64,000 bases of DNA from Nocardioides agariphilus (GTDB taxonomy: Bacteria > Actinomycetota > Actinomycetes > Propionibacteriales > Nocardioidaceae): NCBI RefSeq assembly GCF_015352445.1, contig NZ_JADKPO010000021.1:1-64000 (forward strand), in the 5' to 3' direction. Every line of letters starts with the position of its first letter. Within the stretch, counting starts at the first letter, position 1. Shown here piece after piece: positions 35,085-44,220 of the stretch. Made by a program: the position numbers and the translations under genes. A model generated the notes under the pieces. That model saw only the letters and a program-made list of their open reading frames with translations. It was not told the DNA's origin and ran no database searches.

Positions 35085-36761
35085 TCAGCCGCACACGGCT
35101 CCGTGGGCGGCGGACTGGACGAGCCGGACGTACTTGCCCAGCACCCCGCGCGTGTAGACCGGCGGCAGCGGCTCCCAGCCCTGCTTGCGGTCCTCGAGGT
35201 CGGAGATCTCCACCTCGAGCGTGCGGTTGCGCACGTCGAGGGTGATCGGGTCGCCGTCGCGCACGAACGCGATCGGGCCGCCGTCGACGGCCTCGGGCGC
35301 GATGTGGCCCACGCACAGGCCGGTCGTGCCGCCCGAGAAACGGCCGTCGGTCACCAGCAGCACGTCCTTGCCGAGGCCGGCCCCCTTGATCGCCCCGGTG
35401 ATGGCCAGCATCTCGCGCATGCCGGGACCGCCCTTGGGGCCCTCGTAGCGGATCACCACGACGTCGCCGTGCCGGATCTGGCCGGCGGCCAGGGCGTCGA
35501 GCGCCGCCCGCTCGCGGTCGAAGACGCGAGCGGTGCCCCGGAAGACGTCGTCGTCGAACCCGGCGCTCTTGACGACCGCACCCTCAGGTGCCAGCGAGCC
35601 GGTGAGGACGGTGATGCCGCCGGTGCGGTGGATCGGGCGGTCCAGGCTCCGGATCACGTCGTCGTCGAGGTCGGGCGGGGTCAGGTCGGCGAGGTTCTCG
35701 GCCAGCGTCTTGCCCGTCACCGTGAGCACGTCGCCGTTCATCAAGCCGGCGTCGAGCAGGGCTCGCATCACCACGGGGATGCCGCCCACCTTGTCGACGT
35801 CGTTCATCACGTAGCGGCCGAAGGGCTTGAGGTCGCCGAGGTGCGGCACCTTGTCGCCGATCCGGTTGAAGTCGTCGAGCTCGAGGTCGACGTCGGCCTC
35901 GCGGGCGATCGCCAAGAGATGGAGGACGGCGTTGGTGGAGCCACCCAGCGCCATCACGACGGCGATGGCGTTCTCGAAGGCCTCGCGCGTCATCACCTGA
36001 CGTGCCGTGATGCCCTGGCGCAGCATCTCCACGACGGCCTGCCCCGAGCGGTGGGCGAACCCGTCGCGGCGACGGTCCACTGCGGGCGGAGCGGCCGATC
36101 CGGGCAGCGACATGCCGAGCGCCTCGCCGACCGCGGCCATGGTGTTGGCGGTGTACATGCCGCCGCACGCGCCCTCGCCCGGGCAGATCGCCCGCTCGAT
36201 GCGGTCGACCTCCTCGCGGGTGATCCTGCCCGCCAGGCACGCACCGACGGCCTCGAAGGCGTCGATGATCGTCACGTCGTGGCCGTCGACCTGGCCGGGC
36301 ATGATCGAACCGGCGTAGAGGAACACGCTGGCGAGGTCGAGGCGCGCAGCAGCCATCAGCATGCCGGGCAGCGACTTGTCGCACCCGGCCAGCAGCACCG
36401 AGCCGTCGAGCCGCTCGGCCATCATCACCGTCTCGACGGAGTCGGCGATCACCTCGCGCGAGACCAGGGAGAAGTGCATGCCCTCGTGGCCCATCGCGAT
36501 GCCGTCGGACACCGAGATGGTGCCGAACTCGAGGGGGTAGCCGCCGGCCGCGTGCACGCCGTTCTTCACGGCCTTGGCCAGCCGGTCCAGGGAGAGGTTG
36601 CAGGGGGTGATCTCGTTCCACGACGACGCGACGCCGATCTGCGGCTTCACCCAGTCGTCGTCGCCCATGCCGACCGCCCGCAACATGCCCCTCGCGGCGG
36701 TCTTCTCCAGGCCGTCGGTGACGTCGCGCGAACGGGGCTTCATGTCGGGTGCTTCGGCCAT
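35085..36761 (-). CDS. ilvD: Dihydroxy-acid dehydratase
   Basis: Predicted 558-residue iron-sulfur dehydratase, the third shared step of branched-chain synthesis. Cluster-ligating cysteines are in [21 protein letters not shown] and [31 protein letters not shown]. The C-terminal [19 protein letters not shown] is diagnostic. TAGGCT lies 6 nt before the ATG, so the message is probably leaderless. It stands 6.5 kb from ilvBNC and is transcribed alone. About 177 bp follow it before the next gene, with no obvious terminator. Confidence 0.96.
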   Translation of the reverse strand: MAEAPDMKPRSRDVTDGLEKTAARGMLRAVGMGDDDWVKPQIGVASSWNEITPCNLSLDRLAKAVKNGVHAAGGYPLEFGTISVSDGIAMGHEGMHFSLVSREVIADSVETVMMAERLDGSVLLAGCDKSLPGMLMAAARLDLASVFLYAGSIMPGQVDGHDVTIIDAFEAVGACLAGRITREEVDRIERAICPGEGACGGMYTANTMAAVGEALGMSLPGSAAPPAVDRRRDGFAHRSGQAVVEMLRQGITARQVMTREAFENAIAVVMALGGSTNAVLHLLAIAREADVDLELDDFNRIGDKVPHLGDLKPFGRYVMNDVDKVGGIPVVMRALLDAGLMNGDVLTVTGKTLAENLADLTPPDLDDDVIRSLDRPIHRTGGITVLTGSLAPEGAVVKSAGFDDDVFRGTARVFDRERAALDALAAGQIRHGDVVVIRYEGPKGGPGMREMLAITGAIKGAGLGKDVLLVTDGRFSGGTTGLCVGHIAPEAVDGGPIAFVRDGDPITLDVRNRTLEVEISDLEDRKQGWEPLPPVYTRGVLGKYVRLVQSAAHGAVCG

Positions 36762-36767
36762 GTCGCG

Positions 36768-36773
36768 AGCCTA
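36768..36773 (-). promoter_or_regulatory. -10-like hexamer TAGGCT before ilvD
   Basis: TAGGCT, 6 nt, then the ilvD ATG at 36761. Confidence 0.5.
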
Positions 36774-36896
36774 CTTAAGCGACCGGGCGGTACGCCGGGG
36801 CGAGCGGAAGTGCGAGATCGCCCCACCGCTCGCGGGTGTGCTCGAGGACCCGGCCGGCGAAGGCCGAAGCGCCGGTGTCGGACTCGGCGACGACCC

Positions 36897-37361
36897 TCAG
36901 CCGGTGTGCTCGGCCACAGCCCTCAGGCGAGCCAGACCCTTCTCGAAGTCCTTGCCGACCAGCTTGTCCATCGGCACGACCTTGGCGAACAGGCCGGCGA
37001 ACCCGCCCGGGGTCTGCCCTGTCATGGTCCAGGTGACGTCGGTGCCGGTGGCGGTGGGCCGCAGCGCGAGGCGGACCTTCGAGACGTTGCTGAACGGCTT
37101 GATGAACCTCACATCCACGTCGACCCCCTCAGGACCGGAGGCCGTGATCTCCATGCTGCCCTCGCCCGCCTTGCGGTTGCCCCTCCAGGCGTAGTGGGCG
37201 CCGATGCCCGCGTCGGGGCCGGAGTAGGACCGCTGCAGGTCGGGGTCGAGGTCCTCCCACGGGGACCACTTGATCCACTGGTGGAAGTCGTCGATCAGCG
37301 CGTGCACGGTGCCGGGCGCTGCGCTGATGGTGGTCGACCGACTGACCTCGTAGCTGCTCAC
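36897..37361 (-). CDS. SRPBCC (polyketide cyclase/START-like) family protein
   Basis: Predicted 154-residue helix-grip protein. It opens YEVSRSTTISAAPGTVHALIDDFHQWIKWSPWEDLDPDLQRSYSGPDAGIGAHYAWRG and ends with the long C-terminal helix GLFAKVVPMDKLVGKDFEKGLARLRAVAE. The IDDFHQWxxWSPWE stretch marks the polyketide_cyc2/SRPBCC group. The protein probably binds a hydrophobic ligand; no partner is evident. It lies 12 bp after the BNR-repeat gene on the same strand, so the two may share a transcript. Confidence 0.88.
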   Translation of the reverse strand: MSSYEVSRSTTISAAPGTVHALIDDFHQWIKWSPWEDLDPDLQRSYSGPDAGIGAHYAWRGNRKAGEGSMEITASGPEGVDVDVRFIKPFSNVSKVRLALRPTATGTDVTWTMTGQTPGGFAGLFAKVVPMDKLVGKDFEKGLARLRAVAEHTG

Positions 37362-37373
37362 TGCCCGACCCTC

Positions 37374-38510
37374 TCAGAGCGAGGCGGCACGGACCACCAT
37401 CACGTCGGGCAGGTCGGCCACGATCTGGCGCCAGGTGTTGCCGGAGTCGGAGGAGGCCCACACGGCGCCGTTGCGCGTGCCGACGTAGATGCCGGCGCTC
37501 TCGTGGTCGTCGGCCGTCATCGCGTCGCGCATCACCCCGACGTAGAAGGCGTCGGGCAGCCCTGTGCTGAGCTCCTCCCAGGTCTCCCCCGCGTCGTGGG
37601 AGCGCCACACGCGCGCCTTGCCCTCGGGCGGGTAACGACCGGCTGAGCCGTCGAGGGGGAAGACGTAGACGGTGTCGGGCTGGTGCGGGTGCACGACGAT
37701 GGGGAACCCGAAGTCGGCGGGCAGGCCGTCGGCGATGGACTTCCAGATCATGCCCTCGTCGTCGGAGCGGTAGACACCCCCGTGGTTCTGCAGGTAGAGG
37801 CGCTCGGGGCGGGCGGGGTGTCGGGTGACCTTGTGCACGCACTGGCCGAAGGCGGGGTACTGCTGGCCCTCGGGCAGGAACTCGGCCCGGATGCCCTGGT
37901 TGCGGGCCTGCCAGGAGGCGCCGCCGTCGGTGGTCTGGTAGACGCCGCCCGTCGAGATCGCAGCCGTGACCGACTGCGGGTCGGTGGGGTGCGGGAGGAT
38001 CGTGTGGAAGGCCTGGCCGCCGAACCCGGCGCCCCACTCGGGTCGCTCGGGGTGGTCCCACAGGGCCTGCTCGAGGCTGAAGGTCTCGCCCCTGTCGGTC
38101 GAGCGCCACACCGCGCCCGGCTCCGTGCCGGCGTAGACGACGCCGTCCTCGGGACCGGTCGCGAGCTGCCAGACGCGCGCCAGTGTCTCCTCGCTGCCCT
38201 CGGGGAACCGGATGGCGCCGTTGGGCGTCTCCTGCCAGCTCGCGCCGAGGTCGTCGGAACGCCAGACCTGTGGGCCCAGCCAGCTGGAGCTCGCGCCGGC
38301 CAGGAGGCGCGGGCCGGCCGAGTCACCGCCACCGCGCTTGTCGACCAGGCAGGAGTAGACCTCCTCCATGTCGAAGTGGGGACCGCTGAAGTCCCACTCC
38401 TCGCGGGCCTCGTCGGACCGCCCGAGCCAGAGCCCCTTGCGGGTCCCGACCATGACGATGGTGCCGCCAGATGATGTGCCAGATGATGTGCCAGATGAGG
38501 TCTCGGCCAC
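37374..38510 (-). CDS. BNR/sialidase-type beta-propeller protein
   Basis: Predicted 378-residue protein with repeated Asp-box (SxDxGxxW) motifs: RSDDLGASW, RSTDRGETF, QTTDGGASW, RSDDEGMIW, RSHDAGETW and SSDSGNTW. These correspond to the blades of a six-bladed propeller. There is no signal peptide and no sialidase RIP/catalytic set, so enzymatic sialidase activity is unlikely. It resembles actinobacterial 'exo-alpha-sialidase'/WD40-like proteins of unknown role. The N-terminus carries a Ser/Thr/Gly run encoded by 12-bp tandem DNA repeats at 38468-38497. It is divergent from EamA across a large inverted repeat. Confidence 0.85.
   Translation of the reverse strand: MAETSSGTSSGTSSGGTIVMVGTRKGLWLGRSDEAREEWDFSGPHFDMEEVYSCLVDKRGGGDSAGPRLLAGASSSWLGPQVWRSDDLGASWQETPNGAIRFPEGSEETLARVWQLATGPEDGVVYAGTEPGAVWRSTDRGETFSLEQALWDHPERPEWGAGFGGQAFHTILPHPTDPQSVTAAISTGGVYQTTDGGASWQARNQGIRAEFLPEGQQYPAFGQCVHKVTRHPARPERLYLQNHGGVYRSDDEGMIWKSIADGLPADFGFPIVVHPHQPDTVYVFPLDGSAGRYPPEGKARVWRSHDAGETWEELSTGLPDAFYVGVMRDAMTADDHESAGIYVGTRNGAVWASSDSGNTWRQIVADLPDVMVVRAASL
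38468..38497. repeat. 12-bp tandem repeat in the start of the BNR gene
   Basis: Two full and one partial copy of GCCAGATGATGT/GCCAGATGAGG on the plus strand encode the SSGTSSGT-type run near the N-terminus on the minus strand. The copy number may vary between strains. Confidence 0.75.
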
Positions 38511-38644
38511 GGCTCGCTCCTCCTGTTTCGCGGGTCTTGTGGATGGTAGACCGGCCCACTGACACCGATTCAGCGCGAGTTGCCGCCTGAGTGTCAGCGC
38601 GCTGACACAACGGGCTCGAGCGGCGCCTTAGGTTCTCGACTCGC

Positions 38645-38715
38645 GTGCCCGGGACCGTCACATCTCCCTGTCGGCGCTCCGCCTCGCGGCGGAAGGCCGT
38701 GACGGTCCCGGGCAC
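38645..38715. repeat. Long inverted repeat with nested hairpin
   Basis: GTGCCCGGGACCGTCAC (38645-38661) pairs perfectly with GTGACGGTCCCGGGCAC (38699-38715). The 37-nt interior contains a smaller stem, CTCCGCC-tcgc-GGCGGAAG. It lies in the divergent gap between the BNR gene and the EamA gene. It is not followed by T residues and is too long for a simple operator, so a mobile palindromic repeat is likely. Confidence 0.8.
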
Positions 38716-38788
38716 CTACGTCCCACCAGTTCCCCCGGCCGCGGCCCTCCGGGCGGCGATCGTCGCCGGACGGGTTGAATAGGCGCTC

Positions 38789-39646
38789 GTGAGCCGGCCG
38801 CGCATCTCCCCCATCTGGCTGGTGCTGGGGGGAATCGCGTCGGTGCAGTTCGGGGCGGCGGTCGCCAAGAACCTGTTCGACACGATCGACCCGACGGCGA
38901 TGGTGTGGCTGCGACAGGCCACGAGTGCGGTGGTGCTCCTCGCGATCGCCCGACCGGCACTGCGCGGACGCAGCCGCGAGGACTGGTCGACGATGGTCGC
39001 CTTCGGGCTGGCCCTGGGCACCATGAACTGGTCGATCTACCAGGCCTTCGCCCGCATCCCCCTCGGCCTCGCCGTGACGATCGAGTTCGCCGGGCCGCTG
39101 CTGCTCGCCGTCGCGCTGTCGCGCCGGCTGCGCGACCTGCTCTGGGTGGCGCTGGCAGCCCTGGGCGTGGGGCTGCTGGGCTTGGAGAAGACCGAGCTCG
39201 ACCTGGCCGGCATCGCCTTTGCCCTCCTCGCGGGCGGCTGCTGGGCGGCCTACATCCTGCTGGCGGCCCGCACCGGACGTCGCTGGCCCGGCCTCGACGG
39301 GCTCGCGATGGCCAGCGTCGTGGCGACAGTCCTACTCGCTCCGCTGGCCATCCCGGCTGGAGGCTCGGACCTCCTGGATCCCAGGATCGTGTTGCTCGGC
39401 GCCGCCGTCGGGCTGCTGAGCTCGGTGATCCCGTACTCCGCGGACACCCTGGCGCTGCGCAGCATCAAGCCCGACGTGTTCAGCATCCTGATGAGCCTGG
39501 AGCCGGCCGCCGCTGCCCTGGCCGGGATGCTGCTCCTGCAGGAGTTCCTCAGCCCGTTGCAGTGGGTCGCGGTCGCGGCCGTCACCGCCGCGAGCATCGG
39601 CGCCACGCGAGGCCCTGACAGCCTGGCCGAGCCGATGCCCGACTGA
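38789..39646 (+). CDS. EamA-family transporter (RhtA-like exporter)
   Basis: Predicted 285-residue membrane protein with about ten hydrophobic helices in two EamA halves. Features are FGAAVAKNLFDTIDPTAMVWLRQATSAVVLLAIARP, NWSIYQAFARIPLGLAVTIEFAGPLLLAV, CWAAYILLAARTG, and AVGLLSSVIPYSADTLALRSIKPDVFSILMSLEPAAAALAGMLLLQE. The last is close to RhtA, the threonine/homoserine exporter of E. coli. An amino-acid export role is inferred from that. The start GTG at 38789 precedes the first helix directly. Confidence 0.9.
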   Translation: MSRPRISPIWLVLGGIASVQFGAAVAKNLFDTIDPTAMVWLRQATSAVVLLAIARPALRGRSREDWSTMVAFGLALGTMNWSIYQAFARIPLGLAVTIEFAGPLLLAVALSRRLRDLLWVALAALGVGLLGLEKTELDLAGIAFALLAGGCWAAYILLAARTGRRWPGLDGLAMASVVATVLLAPLAIPAGGSDLLDPRIVLLGAAVGLLSSVIPYSADTLALRSIKPDVFSILMSLEPAAAALAGMLLLQEFLSPLQWVAVAAVTAASIGATRGPDSLAEPMPD

Positions 39647-39708
39647 GCACCTTCCGAGCCCCGGCGAGCCGCCAGGATCAGCCTCGCGGCCCGGGCACAA
39701 TGCCAGCC

Positions 39709-40656
39709 ATGGAAACCCCTCCGGACTCAGCGGCGCCCTCGACGCGGGGCGCCAGCCGCAAGGCGGAGTCGGTGGTCGAGTTCCACCACATCCTCAGCGA
39801 CGACGGCACCCGGCTGCGTGCTTGGACCAACGACCCGCTCGGCCGCATCGACGGCCCGACCGTGCTGCTGTGCAACGGGCTGGGAGTCAGCCCGTGGTGC
39901 TGGCCCGCTCTGCTGCACGCCGACTGCGGGGTCCGGGTCATCTCCTGGAACCACCGCGGCACCGGTGGCTCGGCCAGGCCGGCCGACCCTCGCCGCGTCG
40001 GCATCGAGGAGTTCGTCGAGGACGCGCTCTCGGTGATGGACCACTTCGGCGTGGTGCGTGCCGTGGCGATGGGCTGGTCGATGGGCGTCAACACCGCCTT
40101 CGAGCTGGCCGTGCGCCACCCCGAGCGGGTGACGGGCATCTTCGCCGTCGCCGGCGTGCCGGGCGACACCTTCGCCACGATGCTGGGCCCGCTGCGACTC
40201 CCCCACTCCCTGGCCCGCCGGGTGACGGTCGGGCTGTCGCGGGCACTGCGCACCACGGGGGCCTTCATCTCGCCGGTCACGACCCGGCTGCCCGTGGGCG
40301 GCCGCACCGTCGCCGCGCTGACCCACTCGGGCTTCATGCTGCCCACCCCCGACAACCACCTCACCGCCCGCGCGCTGCGCGAGTTCCTGGCCGTCCCCAT
40401 CGAGTGGTACTTCCATCTCGCCCTGCGCACCTCCGAGCACGCACGGGTCTCGTTGCGCAACGTACGCGTGCCGGTGATGCTGGTCGCGGCGACCTACGAC
40501 GTGCTGGCCGGCGCCCGCGACATGCGCACCGCGGCCGACCGCCTCGCGGACGCGACGTACGTCGAGCTGCGAGCCAGCCACTTCGTGCAGATGGAGCAGC
40601 CCGAGATCGTGCACGAGCTGCTGCTCGGGTTCCTCGGCGAGATCGACCAGATCTAG
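39709..40656 (+). CDS. Alpha/beta hydrolase
   Basis: Predicted 315-residue hydrolase. The oxyanion strand is TVLLCNGLGVSPWCWPAL, the nucleophile elbow GWSMG is in VRAVAMGWSMGVNTAFELAVRHPERV, the late acid is in VAATYDVLAGARD and the catalytic His in LRASHFVQMEQPE. This fits the classic Ser-Asp-His fold. CACAAT lies 7 nt before the ATG at 39709; an in-frame ATG at 39700 is possible. Its TAG stop and the TAG stop of the convergent ECF S gene overlap in a shared CTAG. The substrate is unknown. Confidence 0.88.
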   Translation: METPPDSAAPSTRGASRKAESVVEFHHILSDDGTRLRAWTNDPLGRIDGPTVLLCNGLGVSPWCWPALLHADCGVRVISWNHRGTGGSARPADPRRVGIEEFVEDALSVMDHFGVVRAVAMGWSMGVNTAFELAVRHPERVTGIFAVAGVPGDTFATMLGPLRLPHSLARRVTVGLSRALRTTGAFISPVTTRLPVGGRTVAALTHSGFMLPTPDNHLTARALREFLAVPIEWYFHLALRTSEHARVSLRNVRVPVMLVAATYDVLAGARDMRTAADRLADATYVELRASHFVQMEQPEIVHELLLGFLGEIDQI

Positions 40657-41549
40657 GACTGGGTCACCGACTGGGTCACCGACTGGCTCACCGACTGGCT
40701 CACCGACTGGGTCGCGAACCTGGCCCGTCGCGCGGCTCGCCGCAACGTGGTGAGCACAGCCGGACCGAGCAGCGCGATCGCCAGTGCGGTGGTGATCGCC
40801 CGACCGGTGTCGAAGCTGCCGGTCGAGGTCAGCAGGGTGTAGACGGCGAACCGCTGGAGGTTGTCGACCAGGGGTTCCCCGGCCACGAAGTCGAGCGAGC
40901 CTGCGTGGCCGGGGACGGCGATACCGAGGATGAACGGCCAGCCGGAGAGGTTCATCAAGAGCCCGAAGGCGTAGGCGGAGAGCACTCCGTAGGCGGCCAG
41001 CATCACGATCTCGGCCCGGCCCGTGACCCGACGCGGCAACAGGCCCGCCCCCATGCCCACCCACGCCGACACCAGCATCTGGTACGGCAGCCACGGCCCG
41101 ACGCCCGCAGTCACGAGAGCAGAGGCGAACAACGAGGTGCAGCCGAGCGCGAAGCCGAAGCCAGGACCGAAGACGCGACCTCCCAGGATCAGCAGGAAGA
41201 AGACCAGCTCGATCCCGGCAGTACCAGCCGACAGACCACGCAGCACGGCGTTGCAGGCACTGAGCACCCCGAGGATCGCCAGCGCACGAGGGTCCAGCCC
41301 GCCCTCGGACACCTCCGCCAGGACCACCGCTATCACCAGCGGCAGCAGAGCCAGGAACAGGAACGGCGGGCTCAGCGTCTCGCCCTCCGGCAACCGCACC
41401 AGCAGCGGCCAGCACAGCATCACCAGCCCCGCCACCGACGCAACGGCCAGCACCGCCGCTGATCGTCGGGTCAGTGGCACCGCCATGGGTCCCCAGCGCG
41501 AGGATTCAGGGCCCTCGGCCTGGCGTTCGTGACCAGTCTCGGCGCTCAC
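40653..41549 (-). CDS. ECF transporter S component (probable cobalamin-specific subunit)
   Basis: Predicted 298-residue membrane protein with about six helices (between residues 30 and 265). Features include LSACNAVLRGLSAGTAGIELVFFLLILGGRVFGPGFGFALGCTSLFASALVTAGVGPWLPYQMLVSAWVGMGAGLLP, the layout of energy-coupling-factor S subunits of the CbrT-like/ECF-S type. Its GTG overlaps the stop of the double ATPase gene (GTGA), so it ends a five-gene operon led by a cobalamin riboswitch; vitamin B12 is the inferred substrate. The C-terminus is a low-complexity SVSQSVTQSV tail made by DNA tandem repeats, which is probably not functional. Confidence 0.85.
   Translation of the reverse strand: MSAETGHERQAEGPESSRWGPMAVPLTRRSAAVLAVASVAGLVMLCWPLLVRLPEGETLSPPFLFLALLPLVIAVVLAEVSEGGLDPRALAILGVLSACNAVLRGLSAGTAGIELVFFLLILGGRVFGPGFGFALGCTSLFASALVTAGVGPWLPYQMLVSAWVGMGAGLLPRRVTGRAEIVMLAAYGVLSAYAFGLLMNLSGWPFILGIAVPGHAGSLDFVAGEPLVDNLQRFAVYTLLTSTGSFDTGRAITTALAIALLGPAVLTTLRRAARRARFATQSVSQSVSQSVTQSVTQS
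40657..40713. repeat. 12-bp tandem repeat (about 4.75 copies) at the end of the ECF S gene
   Basis: Units GACTGGGTCACC, GACTGGGTCACC, GACTGGCTCACC, GACTGGCTCACC and a partial GACTGGGTC. They start directly after the hydrolase stop and encode the C-terminal Ser-Val-Thr/Ser-Gln tail of the convergent S-component. The arrangement suggests slipped-strand expansion. Confidence 0.9.
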
Positions 41550-43105
41550 AACCGGGCCACCACTTCATCGACCCGCAGCCAGCCGGCACCGAGGACCTTG
41601 GTGACCTGGGGCGCGAAGGCCGGGGACTCCGCGACCACGCGGCGTACGGGTCCGGACGAGACGACCTCGCCCTCGGCGAGTACGACGACGTGGTCGGCGG
41701 CCTGGGCCACGAACTCGACGTCGTGGGTGGCCACGAGCACGGCCCGGCCGTCTGCGGCCATCGACCGCAGGGTCGCCGACAGTGCCCGCTTGACCGAGTA
41801 GTCGAGTCCCCGGGTCGGCTCGTCGAGGAGTAGCACCGGCGGGGCATCGGCCAGCACGATCGCCAGCGCCAGGGCCAGCCGCTGCCCCTCGGAGAGGTCC
41901 CGCGGGTGCATCGCGCCGTCGATCCCCGGCACCAGGCGCTCCAGCGCGTCCGCAGTTGCGGCGCTGGCAGCGAGCTCCTCTGCGACGGTCTCGAGGTAGA
42001 GCAGGTCGGCGGCGTTCTGGGGCAGCAGTCCGACCAGCGTGCGTCGGTCCGACTCGTCGAGGTCAGCCGGGTCGCGCCCCGAGACGGAGACCGAGCCGCT
42101 GCGCCGTCGTCCGGTGCCCTGCAGCGCCCACAGCAGCGAGGACTTGCCCGAGCCGTTGCGACCCATCAGCGCGGTGACCGTGCCTGGACGCAGCGTGAGC
42201 GACACGTCGTGGACCGCGAGCGTCGAGCCATGGGTGACGGTGACGCCGCGTCCTACGAGACCGCCCGCCGCCGTGGTCTCCGGGGCGTCTGCGGGAGGTA
42301 CGCCGAGGCGCTCGCGAAGCCCCGCGGCCCGACGGCGCGCATCGCGGACGGTGAGCGGAAGCGGCTGCCATCCGGCGGCCCGGCCGAGCTCGACGATCGG
42401 CGGCGCGACGGGTGAGTCCGCCAGCAGCTCGGCGGGCACTCCGGAGCGCAGTCCCCCACGACCGTCCAAGACGACGAGCGTGTCGGCGAAGGGCACCACG
42501 CGCTCGAGCCGGTGCTCGGCCATCACCACCGAGACCCCGAGGTCGTGCACGAGCCGGGTCAGGGTCGCCAGCACGTCCTCGGCTGCTGTGGGGTCCAGGG
42601 CCGAGGTCGGCTCGTCGAGCACCAGGACCCGTGGGTGCATGGTCAGCACCGAGCCCAGCGCGACCCGCTGCTGCTCGCCGCCACTGAGCCGGCGCAGGTC
42701 GCGGCGACGCAGGTCGGCGATGCCGAGCAGGTCGAGGGTCTCCTCGACCCGGCGTCGCATGGTCTCGCCCGGCAGGCCGAGCTGCTCCATGCCGTAGGCG
42801 AGCTCCTCCTCGACGGTGTCGGTGACGAAGCCGGCTGCCGGGTCCTGGCCGACGTACCCGATCAGGTGCGCGCGCTCTCGGGGAGGGGTGCGCACGATGC
42901 TCGTGCCGTCGAGCAGCACGTCGCCGCTCAACGTGCCACCGGAGAAGCGCGGCACCAGCCCGGTGAGCACCCCCAGCAGTGTCGACTTGCCCGAACCCGT
43001 CGCCCCGGTGACGAGGACCAGCTCGCCCTCGGCGACCGTGAGGTCGACGCCCCGGAGGACCGGCGTCTCCTCGTAGGCCAGGCCCACGCCTCGCAGCTCG
43101 ATCAT
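41546..43105 (-). CDS. ECF transporter fused A-A' ATPase
   Basis: Predicted 519-residue protein with two ABC ATPase domains. The first has Walker A GATGSGKST, signature LSGGEQQR and Walker B VLVLDEPTSALD. The second has Walker A GRNGSGKSS, a degenerate signature LSEGQRLA and Walker B VLLLDEPTRGLD. Fused EcfA/EcfA' proteins occur in dedicated (group I-like) ECF systems. It overlaps both the T gene (ATGA) and the S gene (GTGA). The frame to 43489 continues into the T gene region and is not coding. It supplies the energy for the B12-type uptake system. Confidence 0.93.
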   Translation of the reverse strand: MIELRGVGLAYEETPVLRGVDLTVAEGELVLVTGATGSGKSTLLGVLTGLVPRFSGGTLSGDVLLDGTSIVRTPPRERAHLIGYVGQDPAAGFVTDTVEEELAYGMEQLGLPGETMRRRVEETLDLLGIADLRRRDLRRLSGGEQQRVALGSVLTMHPRVLVLDEPTSALDPTAAEDVLATLTRLVHDLGVSVVMAEHRLERVVPFADTLVVLDGRGGLRSGVPAELLADSPVAPPIVELGRAAGWQPLPLTVRDARRRAAGLRERLGVPPADAPETTAAGGLVGRGVTVTHGSTLAVHDVSLTLRPGTVTALMGRNGSGKSSLLWALQGTGRRRSGSVSVSGRDPADLDESDRRTLVGLLPQNAADLLYLETVAEELAASAATADALERLVPGIDGAMHPRDLSEGQRLALALAIVLADAPPVLLLDEPTRGLDYSVKRALSATLRSMAADGRAVLVATHDVEFVAQAADHVVVLAEGEVVSSGPVRRVVAESPAFAPQVTKVLGAGWLRVDEVVARL

Positions 43106-44220
43106 CTGACGACCACCGCGGCAGGGCCCACGGCTGCCTGCTCGGCGCCGCCGGGTGCGGGTGCGGCCATCCCGCCGAGCAGGGCGATGCCCGCCACGGC
43201 GAGGTGCGTGACGGTGAGCGCGGGCCAGGAGTCGGGGGCTGGATAGGCCGCGAGGACGTCGCGGTTGCTCGCCACGACGGCCAGCGTGGCGGCCGCCGCG
43301 CCCGAGCCGAGCACGAGCCACTCGGGCAGCAGCCACGGGTCGGGCCGGTAGCGCGTGCGGGTCACCCGGCGGCCGGCGCCGACCATGCCGAGCAGCGCCG
43401 CCACCACTCCGAGCGCCAGCATCGGCAGCGCCAGCACGCGCGGCGCGGTGCGGTCGAGGACGGCGTAGGTGCCTACGCACAGGCCACACAGGCCCGCGAG
43501 CATCAGCGCCCCGGACCTACGACGGCGGGCCGGGGTCAGCTCGCCCGCGCGGCCGTAGCCGCGGGTGTCCATGCCGGCAGCCAGAGCCAGCGAGCGCTCG
43601 AGCGCGTCCTCGAGCACCGGTACGACGAGCCGGCGCAGCCGCCCGACACGACGGGTGTCACCGCCGCGCAGCCGCTGCGCCGCGCGTACGCGCCGCAGGC
43701 TGTCGGCCAGCTGGGGCAGGACCGAGACGGCCACGACCAGGGCGGTGCCGACCTCGTAGAGCGCGGCCGGCATCGAGCGCAGCAGCCGCTTGGGATTGGC
43801 CAGGCTGTTGGCCGCGCCGACGCAGATGACGATGGTGCCCAGGCGCAGCCCGTCGTAGAGGCCGAAGAGCAGCGACTCCCGGGTGACCGGCCCGAGCAGG
43901 TGGACGCCGAGGGCCCAGCCCGGCAACGGAACCTCGGGCAGGTCGAGCAGCACCAGCCCGAAGTCACCGCCACCGAAGATGATGCGGAACAGCACGCGTA
44001 CGACGACGATCACCGCGGCCAACGCGACGTAGAGGCGAAACGACCGCGACCACGGCTGGTCACCGCGGCGTGCCGCGACCACCAGGGCCGCGACCGCGGC
44101 AACCAGCAGCAACAGCCACGGGTTGGTCGTCATCGAGGCGACGACCGCCAGGCCGATCGCCCAGCCCCACCAGGCCACCGGATGCAGGTCGCGGGCCAGT
44201 CGGGACGGGAGGGCACTCAC
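43102..44220 (-). CDS. ECF transporter T component (EcfT/CbiQ-like)
   Basis: Predicted 372-residue membrane protein. Hydrophobic helices occur at about 15-70 and 75-95, and again from 265 to the C-terminus. The coupling helices carry the EcfT motif region AALYEVGTALVVAVSVLPQLADSLRRVRAAQRLRGGDT and VPVLEDALERSLALAAGMDTRGYGR; the second matches the Ala-Arg-Gly-like coupling motif (M-x-x-RG-YG). The C-terminal part is longer than in minimal EcfT proteins. The GTG overlaps the preceding stop (GTGA) and the gene's end overlaps the ATPase start (ATGA). Confidence 0.9.
   Translation of the reverse strand: MSALPSRLARDLHPVAWWGWAIGLAVVASMTTNPWLLLLVAAVAALVVAARRGDQPWSRSFRLYVALAAVIVVVRVLFRIIFGGGDFGLVLLDLPEVPLPGWALGVHLLGPVTRESLLFGLYDGLRLGTIVICVGAANSLANPKRLLRSMPAALYEVGTALVVAVSVLPQLADSLRRVRAAQRLRGGDTRRVGRLRRLVVPVLEDALERSLALAAGMDTRGYGRAGELTPARRRRSGALMLAGLCGLCVGTYAVLDRTAPRVLALPMLALGVVAALLGMVGAGRRVTRTRYRPDPWLLPEWLVLGSGAAAATLAVVASNRDVLAAYPAPDSWPALTVTHLAVAGIALLGGMAAPAPGGAEQAAVGPAAVVVR

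Noticed and set aside
37374-38510. True sialidase
   Set aside because: Only Asp-box propeller repeats are visible; the RIP motif and catalytic arginine/tyrosine set are not recognised and no signal peptide is present.
40657-40713. CRISPR-like repeats
   Set aside because: The 12-bp units are directly adjacent without spacers and are coding; no cas genes exist in the window.
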